Source: Paramyrothecium sp. XJ0827 (taxonomy: Eukaryota; Ascomycota; Sordariomycetes; Hypocreales; Stachybotryaceae). From it: DNA of 64,000 nt. The notes under the pieces are model-generated. The model saw nothing but the letters and a program-made list of their open reading frames with translations. It was not told the origin of the DNA and searched no databases. The DNA lies in the NCBI GenBank assembly GCA_020881915.1, contig JAJFPB010000011.1, forward strand, positions 1,116,001-1,180,000. The letters are read 5' to 3'. Of this stretch, positions 56,817 through 64,000 are shown one piece after another. The position numbers and the translations under genes were made by a program. How positions within the stretch are numbered: position 1 is the stretch's first letter; each line of letters starts with the position of its first letter.

Positions 56817-57044
56817 ATGCGTTGGGCTTGTCTCCGTCGGTCGTACTGCGGCAACCTCGCGTTTGTGCTTGATCGCCAGAGCAAATACGAGGAGGCCGAA
56901 GCGATGCATCGACGGATGCTTGATCTACGTACGGAAGTGCTTGGCTCGGAGCATCCCTATACGCTTACCAGCATAAATAGCCTCGCATGTGTGCTTAACC
57001 ACCGGAGCAAGTACGAGAATAATGTAGCGTGTCTTCAAGCGTAA
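56817..57044 (+). pseudogene. TPR (kinesin-light-chain-like) repeat remnant
   Basis: The frame reads GNLAFVLDRQSKYEEAEAMH, RRMLDLRTEVLGSEHPYTL and TSINSLACVLNHRSKYE. These are nearly two TPR_10/TPR_12 units as found in fungal NLR-type proteins, then a stop. No neighbouring domain. It is a different unit type from the repeats in the CHAT gene. Confidence 0.68.
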
Positions 57045-57484
57045 TATCATTTGATGTGCTTATCATCCGAGGATAGCAATACTATAGCAGGTGTCTGAAA
57101 CCCGAAGGATAGTATCGTAAGGAGCCAACGTGAGATTTCGCAGTGCTCCTGCGTTGGGTCAGCTGTGGATTAGCGCTGTAATTTCAGCCCAAGCCAGCTT
57201 CAGCGACTCAGCCGCAGCATAGAGCAATAGTATTACGGTCTGCAAAAATTGAAATGTCATTAACCATGTAATTTTCTTCTGATCTCCTCTTTTCTAAGTT
57301 TCCACGTCGTTCTATGAGCATAATGGATCCTCCCACTATAGTGCCAAATCATCAAATAATTGATCAAAACTTGCCATAAAAAGTAGTCTCCTCTGTGGCG
57401 CTGGAAACCACGTCGTGCAGGGGGGAGGAGGCCGTCAGACGCTGTCGCCGTTGTCGTTGTTGTAGCTGGAAAGCAACGGCTAGT
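57045..57484. other. Spacer, 3' flank of MFS gene
   Basis: No gene seen; includes the presumed 3' UTR of the minus-strand transporter gene. Confidence 0.45.
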
Positions 57485-59441
57485 CTAGAAGCTACCGGTA
57501 GTCTTCGTCATCGGGCACAGGTCGTGATGTCCTCCCCCTTCAGCGATTTGCGAGCTCAGGTAAGCGCCCACAATCGTGACGAGCCCACTGAACCACCATG
57601 CTAACCCGGAGTAGCCGGTTTGGAGACCCAGGGAGTAGAGCAGGCCAGACAATGTGGGGCCCAAGGCTCTGCAAAGGCTGGCGGAGGAGGCGGCGATGCC
57701 ATTGATCGTCCCTAATACCTGCTTGCTCGGCGCTGAATTGGCTAGCAAGATGGCATTGCTGGGATACGCCATTGTTGAGAAAGTGCACTTCCAGACAGCC
57801 AGGATGTAGATGGCCGACATCCGCATCTCGTCGGGCAGCAGAATCAGGTAGGGTGTGATGAGATAGAGTAGGAAGTATGAAAAGGCCAGCAGCCGGAACA
57901 GTCGCAAAGATCCGAGCCTTTGGATTACGTGAGGAACGATGAGGTAATTCGACACAAGCGAGTAGAGACCCTGCACGGACATGATGACACCGATAGTCTT
58001 TGTCTCAAGGCCGAACCCATCGACGAATCGGAAGGGGAGCTCGTGGATAGGCTGTTCTGGCGCCGGCGTACTGAGGAAAACTGGGAATAGTTGATCGAAA
58101 GTCATGGTATGGCTGCATGGCGGTGGTCAGCAGAATGCACACACAAATGTGAGGGGGATGAGGGCAACTCACAATGCGAGAATGCCGTACGAAACAATGT
58201 TCAGGATGACTGGCTTCGTGAAGATCTTGGAGGTCCTATTCGCAACACCTTCATGAGCCGAGGTGAGGGTGGAAGGTGGCGAGTGCGACTGAGGAGACAA
58301 TCTCACACAGTTGTCCTGGCTTCGGTAGGCAGACAGGGTTTCACTCGAGCTGCCACCTTCGTCCCTTGGCCGAGATCCGACAGTTCGGTAGCCGGCCAGA
58401 GAGTCGTTGTCCAAGAGGCTCTGCTCCTCGAGGCTGCGTGCTCTGCCCTGGCAACTGCCTGCCCGGCAGAGGAGCGAAGTGATATGATCGCCTATCTCAC
58501 GACAACGGTCACGCTGATGCTTCTTCACAGTGTGAGTTTCCTCGAGGAAGAGGAGGCCAACGATGATACAGAACAATACCGTACCTGCGGTGAAGAGATT
58601 AGGGAGGAGATATGGGTGCCGGTCCCAAATGGTTCCCTTGGCGAAGAGGGTGGGATAGCTGACGCATGGGCGTGCGAGGGCACCTCCAATCATTGGTCCA
58701 ATGATAGATCTATTGCCGGTTAGTTTTTGCTGCCGCCAGTCACTCATGCCAGTCTGCAAACATACCCAATGCACCATACCATGGGCATAATTGTGTAGGC
58801 ACGCGCTGCATTAGGTCAGCCTGGATCGCCCACACCCTGCGGTTTTGGCCCCTTTTAGGGTGGACTCACGCTGTAGGTCCTTGGCGGTGACCAGTTCGGC
58901 AACTGTGGTCTGAAGGACGCCGATGTTACTGGAAAAAACCGTTAGACTCCCATGTCCCTTGTGGGATTGACGACACGCCGCAACTCTTACCCGTTTAGAA
59001 GACCGCCAAGAGCACGGCCAATGAGAGCAACAGTTAAGCTAGGGGCAAAACCGAAAATGAGGGCGCTGATGCCTGTTCCGATGAGGCCGGTCAACAGTAT
59101 GGGCTTGCGGCCAATCTTGTCACTGAGCCTTCCCCACATGACACCAGTCGCAAACTCGGCCAAAGTGAATGCTGATGTGACCATGCCGGCATATACCGAT
59201 AGCTTGCTGGGATCATCGGTGATGTGGAAGTCTTCGATCATGTAGTAGATGTAAGGAAAGATGGACATGAAAGCGATAGGCTCACATATCCTGCAACATG
59301 CTGCAACCCGCTCACCGTCAGCCATGCACCTCACATTTCCGCGTGATGAGAGTGCTGTATACCGAGAACAAGCATTTGCTTGGTTGGGAAAGGCGGTGTG
59401 GTCTTGCCATCCTTGCCGGTCCGGCTCCGGCGAGTCGCCAT
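57485..59441 (-). CDS. Major facilitator superfamily transporter, DHA1-like
   Basis: Six exons on the minus strand join in phase to 550 aa: 59363-59441, 59300-58991, 58928-58870, 58805-58766, 58709-58173, 58112-57485. All introns are GT-AG, 54-64 bp. The N-terminus is MATRRSRTGKDGKTTPPF; TM1 starts KQMLVLACCRICEPIAFMSI. Motif A is GRLSDKIGRKPILLTG between TM2 and TM3. GRALGGLLNGNIGVLQTTVA and CIGSIIGPMIGGALARP are the motif B/C region. A long polar central loop (SLEEQSLLDNDSLAGYRT) separates two six-helix halves. The second half includes FHTMTFDQLFPVFLS and LGTINGIAASSASLCRALGP. Proteins of this type are plasma or vacuolar membrane proton antiporters for drugs or small metabolites; the substrate is unknown. 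No lesion was found, making it one of the few intact host genes here. Confidence 0.88.
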
Positions 59442-60946
59442 GCCCAGTCTATTCCTCCTCATGCTGGGTCTTACACCGCCGTCTTTTTGTTTGAGGCTCG
59501 ATGATGACTTATCCTAGAGCCCAGAAAGGTGGTTTGACGATAGTAGATGAGTGTTGTTGTTGCTTCTTCTGCTGCCTTGGCAATTGCTGTAGCCTCAAGG
59601 GAAGACGAGGCGTAGAGGAATGCTCAATTTAGTGGAAGAACAAGTGAACCCAAAAAAACAAAAAACAAAAAAAGCCGAAGTCCGAAAGAATTCCTGATCG
59701 AGCAAGTGCACTGAGAAGTGCTTGCAAGATCGCGGCACGAGACAGAAGAACGAGAAGAGGTGTGCGATGTTGATGGGCGAGCGAGACTCCCAGGCAGAGA
59801 GACCTGGCTGTATCAAGACAATGGATGGTCTAGTCAAGGTGGTCTTGTAGTATCATGCAAGCTTGACGGTGGCTTACCATAGTCAGGCACACTAGAGATA
59901 GGATAAGAAAGGTCGAGAAAGGGAGAGAAGACTTGAAGAAGCGGGAGTGGATACACATAAAGAAGATGGCCCTCGCAGTGACCATCTGGAGGGCATATAA
60001 GTCACTCATGCAGCGGCTCCATATGGTTAACCTACATAAATCTAACGTTATCTTAATATACAATTCCATGATTTCCGCGTTGGGGGGGTGGTAGCTTTGC
60101 TTGATTTGCAGTGTAGTTGCATAGATACCAGGCTACCAGTGCCCCACCCCTGTCGCAATTGACTTCATCGCATCTGCAGAAAAGATGTTACTGTGGAAGC
60201 TGGCCCGCGCCGGCGCTTTTTGGTCCAAGTCAAAATTTGTATACAAAGGGCTACCTAGGATGGCCGTCAAGACTTGCCGTTGGCAATCATCGCAAGAGCT
60301 TGATAATCAGACGCGATGACCTAGCAGGCGAATTTTTATATGCGTATAGAGAGCTGCAACCTTTCATGCGCGACTCATGTATTCGCACATGAAGAACCTG
60401 TCTCTGAGGTGATTTTTGTTGGTTGATTGATGCCACCTCGAGCTACATGAAGAATTGGGTGATAAGCCTTGCAGAAGGTCGGCGACACAGCAATTGATCC
60501 TCGCATCACTGACTATCCACTAGGTAATCTTCCAGAAGCAGTTTCCTAGTCCAGCTTCGCACAGGCATGACAAAACTCAATGGGTATCTGCATAAGATAG
60601 GAGCAGCAGAATCTGGCTTTGCGATTGTGTACAAGCAGTAGAGACAATAGAGCACTTTTTGTGTCGATGCAGGAAGTGGACGGTGCAGGAAGCGATGTGA
60701 AAATACTCGCGAACGACGATAGGAAATCTATCGTTCCTTTTTGGGAGGGAAAGCGGCATCGGATGACGACAGGTGGAAGCCTGACATGCAGGCCGTTCGA
60801 GCGGTGATCAAATTTGCGATTGCCACAAAAACGCTGCATGTGGAACAAGCGACCGTCAGAAAGAGAGCAAAATAGACGGAATGCACAAAACACTAACAAA
60901 CAGTACCACTAACACAACAGCCTCGAAACTGGCCTTCAAGCAGGCG
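59442..60946. other. MFS upstream region; no gene recognised
   Basis: Promoter side of the MFS gene, with an A-rich tract (59650-59672). Short frames on both strands without family features; a 117-residue minus-strand frame at 60546-60899 has no support. Confidence 0.4.
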
Positions 60947-61071
60947 TGTTGAGGAGTCATGTATAATAATGTACCGAACCGTAAAGAGCTAACTTACTCA
61001 AGGCTCTCTAGGGGATATCCCTCCGGCCCCTCCGGGCGTAATAAATCAATCAATCAGCCAATATCCGCAGG
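60947..61071 (+). repeat. Possible solo LTR (copia-like)
   Basis: Starts TGTTGAGGAGTCATG, contains AAAGAGCTAACTTACTCAAG, a CCCTCCGGCCCCTCCGGGCG segment and a TAATAAATCAATCAATCA polyadenylation-like stretch, and ends CCGCA. The flanking four bases GGCG (60943-60946, 61072-61075) match. The layout resembles fungal Ty1/copia LTRs. No internal retrotransposon sequence is next to it. The right border is uncertain. Confidence 0.32.
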
Positions 61072-62829
61072 CGGAGAGAGGAGGACACAGGAACGATAAA
61101 ACTGGAACCCAGGGGGGGAGGACGAGATTCCTACCTTTTTCGACTGCGGGGTCCCAGTGCGACGCTAGGGGGGAAGGGTCAGTGGGTAAGGTACACACTG
61201 GCACGATGCTTGCTACACGGTAGGGAGAGCTCTCACCGCCTTCCTTCTAGATGACGCGAGTTCGACGAAGGCCCACCTAAAGGTAAACTTGCTTTTAGCT
61301 GCTATTATATCGTTCATGGTACCGGTTAACCTGTTCTAGACCGAAGATAGCTAATGACTTGGCTCGGAGTGCTCCAGCCCAATCAGCCCTTTCCGGCCAC
61401 ACCCCGCTAGCTCACTTATTCGCCACTACACAGCCGCCCTTCTAGGATAGTGAAACGGAGCGACCCTCCGATCATGGTAATTGGATAGATGCTCAGCGGA
61501 AGGAAGACGCTAGCAAACACATACGGGGAAGCATATAAAGGTAGAGATATTCTTGTAGCTACACTTGTCAATATGCAATTTTGTGGGAATGTGGTTATAT
61601 TATATAGATTGTAATGGTCTTAACTTGCATTAACTCTCGTGCTCCTACCGTCTCGTCCCACATTCTTCTAGCCCTCCACTACGTCATCCTCAAACACAGT
61701 ATCACTACAAGGCATCATTTAGCCAGCGTTGATCATGTCAAACATACGCTGCCAGCATCACTCAACGCATGAGTGCCCTTTCTTGGCTGACCCAATCAAG
61801 GGTCTTTGTGCTGCATGCATCCAAGCTGCAGAACATGGTCATCCATGCAAATAGGCCACACGAAATGTTGTATTGTCGTCGCTCCAGCTCCAAAATATGC
61901 TTCTCGAGACAAGCAGACTGATCCAGGACTACCGTCTCTTTGGGATGTATCGGACATGGATCTGATCCAATCAGGACGGGGGAAAAGCTAGTGATGTCAG
62001 CTACATAGGCTGCTAGATTAGCTTGTACATAGAGAGGACATTGCACCCATTCTAGTCGCCACTCAATAGATACGGCGGGTGAGCGACCCAGTATTATCAT
62101 ATAATGAGGACGTGCTTCAGACACGAATGTGCCACACCTGACCGGTCGACTCAGTAGCCCTGTTCGGGTCTGGCAGTATTCAGCAAGATAAATGTAGGAG
62201 AAGAAGGACCATGTGACAGCATGCGACAAGTCCCATGATGCCTCCGTGCCTTCCTTAGAGTTTTGTCAATCGAAACAAGAAATGCGAAAGTCAAGTTCAG
62301 TTTCAACTGCCGTAACTAACAAGCTCGTGCACATGTACACTCCGCGCACGCAAGACATCAAGCGTCGCGTAACGATTAATTGAGCTGTAGGCCATCAAGC
62401 TCGGATTTCTTCTCAACTCGACTTACGCTGTCGACAAGGCCCTTTGTATTTTGTCTTTTTGTAATTCCTATTGAAGCTCTTGCAGGGTAAGCAATCCCCA
62501 AGAGGATCGTTTGAGTCCATCTTGCACTGGCGTTTGTCGGTCCACAACGTTGCACAAAGCAGAACTCATCAGAGACATGTTTACTCTGGTCTCCTACTGA
62601 CGACAACGCTCACAAGCTCCCGTCCAGCGTGTGGCGGCTGTTTCGTGTCGCTGAGCGAAGTCTTGCCTTGCTTCCGCGATCGTACCTGGGCGGAAAACGA
62701 AGCCCACCGGCGGGGTAGTGTTCTACAGCTTCTAATGTGCTGTCGTTTTCCTTGTCGCGTACTAGCGCTATACACGATGGTATCTCTCACCATTACCGGC
62801 GTTGAGTCGACTCCGCCCATCACGTCGAT
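61072..62829. other. No gene recognised
   Basis: Includes GC-rich sequence (61090-61480) without frames of note. A 155-residue minus-strand frame (61762-62229; PLYVQANLAAYVADITSF) resembles nothing I know and has no clear partner exon. Confidence 0.4.
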
Positions 62830-64000
62830 ATGAGTTTGCTTAGGTAGTTTCCAGTTGTGGCGTCATAGGATATGGCTCAATTGCCAAGCTTCTCCTCAGC
62901 CTTGACCATTATTTAACCGTACAGCTCCAGGACCATATACGTCCATTTTCTGACTTGCCACCTTCTGGTCTCTCCGTCTTTCACGAAACACAGTATCCAT
63001 CCCACGCTTCAATCCGAAACTATCCTCAATTTTGCTGCTATCATTGCCTCTAGAGCTATCTCATTCATTTGGGGATAGAGCGCCGCGTTTCGTTTACTGC
63101 AACACCGTGATGAGAATATCAGGATCAATCTGATATGCACAAACAGACCGTTACATGAATGCATCGCCTGATTCCACAGAGATCGAAGAGCCGGTAGTCG
63201 GTACGGCAACGGCAGCAGTCAATCCTTTGATGGTCCAGCTTACGTTTCTCCTTATCACTGTTTGGAGCTCTGTTTCAATTCAACTGATTGGATCTTGTGG
63301 TTCAATATAGTATCTAAAAGCCTGTAGAAACTCGGATCTTCCTAACCGAGCACAGTTCCCAAATGGGTCATATATTTACTCATCTCGAAGAACCCTCTTC
63401 GTGCTTAAATGTATTCTTGAATTTCGTTATCGTACCGCCGTGAATAAGTTGCTGGGCATGGTAGGCTAGTCATGACTGTTGGTTCACAGGTCGAAGAGTT
63501 CCTCAAGGTCTTGTGCATCAGACCGATTCTCTGTTTTACCGTTTATATCACGGATTGAAGAGATGATGTTGCCAAGTATTTTTCTCTAGATTTCATCAGC
63601 GATGTTCTTTGATCAAACTCAGGAATACCAACAAAAGCCCAGTCCATCTCATCACCAATATCCGACACGGGAATCTTATATTTTTCAGCCATCCTTTAGT
63701 AGATCTCATATCCTTCCGAGACTGACGAGAAGTCCTGCTGACAAGTCGACAAATCAATGCCAGCTGCCCACATATAGGCTGTTAAGACAGTCTTAGTATT
63801 ATCCGGTATGTGGTCGAATACTTGACGTATAGTTGCATTCCTCACGGAATGTTGTCCAGTGCATGCCTTGATGATGTGCTTGATATACTTGGTTGTGAAC
63901 ACATCTCGCACGCCTCGGACAATTGCTTCGTGGTGTGACTCAACCTTATTGGCCAGCTCACCGTCGACACAGACCTTATCAAGGGCAAAACTTAGCTCTG
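62830..64000 (-). pseudogene. Degenerate unrecognised gene, runs off the right edge
   Basis: A single minus-strand reading, broken by at least eight stops and two frame changes, gives continuous protein-like text. From the edge: LSFALDKVCVDGELANKVES, RDVFTTKYIKHIIKACTGQH, MWAAGIDLSTCQQDFSSVSE, DIGDEMDWAFVGIPEFDQRT, LMKSREKYLATSSLQSVI, ARRGFFEMSKYMTHLGTV, EDPSFYRLLDTILNHKI, IALEAMIAAKLRIV, RGMDTVFRERRRDQKVAS, MDVYGPGAV and YDATTGNYLSKLIST. I do not recognise the family. Some stops (for example TAA in EYI*ARR where CAA would fit) suit C-to-T decay. The 5' end lies outside the window. Confidence 0.6.

Noticed and set aside
1..64000. Strong RIP across the transposons
   Set aside because: Copies of hAT-1 and of hAT-2 differ by few substitutions without a C-to-T bias that I could see; lesions are mostly small indels.
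1..64000. tRNA, rRNA or CRISPR features
   Set aside because: No cloverleaf-like sequence with A/B boxes, rRNA signature or spaced direct-repeat array was noticed by eye; a tRNA scan would be decisive.

Overview
The window reads as a filamentous ascomycete (Pezizomycotina, probably Sordariomycetes) genome segment. Introns are short (about 40-65 bp) with GTRNGT donors, CTAAC-type branch points and YAG acceptors. The gene content (an HP1-like chromodomain protein, a fungal UDP-glycosyltransferase, a 12-TM MFS transporter, NLR-type remnants, DUF7924-like paralogues, TPR-CHAT and caspase-like proteins) is typical of such fungi. No tRNA, rRNA or CRISPR array was seen. It is an accessory, transposon-dense region: roughly half is DNA transposons and their debris, and many host genes are truncated or frameshifted.

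Layout: 1-1060 holds the 3' end of a UDP-glycosyltransferase and a TPR scrap. 1342-3084 is an apparently intact five-exon HP1-like gene whose third intron carries an 861-bp non-autonomous hAT element. 3531-8637 holds a decayed hAT abutted by a second, 3.8-kb hAT. 8638-12534 is mostly unassigned, with a decayed NLR. 12535-23222 contains three DUF7924-like genes plus a fourth 3'-end fragment, split by a 3.2-kb hAT, with an RNase H remnant. 23638-31277 holds a frameshifted TPR-CHAT protease gene and a divergent, intact caspase-like gene, both of a kind linked to regulated cell death. 31404-36599 is a 5.2-kb transposon with long terminal inverted repeats (TIRs), an integrase-like DDE transposase and two accessory genes. 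36611-42292 is a head-to-tail array of three related pogo/Fot-like elements (P1-P3), followed by a more distant one (P5) cut off by a truncated hAT copy. 46655-47404 encodes a secreted repeat protein. 49513-54739 is a fourth pogo element (P4) with a 3.36-kb hAT nested inside. 55095-59441 holds an amino-acid permease remnant, another TPR scrap and an intact six-exon MFS transporter. The right edge has a possible solo LTR and a heavily decayed minus-strand gene.

The most notable signal is in the four sister pogo elements P1-P4. Each has the same length (1859-1860 bp after removing the nested hAT) and highly similar catalytic domains. Each carries, at both ends, two tandem 13-bp sites AAGCGA+7 spaced 17 bp apart. 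The 7-bp half is identical within an element but differs between elements. The only strongly diverged part of the transposase is the short segment around the recognition helix of its N-terminal HTH domain. This looks like a natural series of co-diversified transposase/TIR specificities. Exon borders and products are my reading of the sequence; no searches were run.
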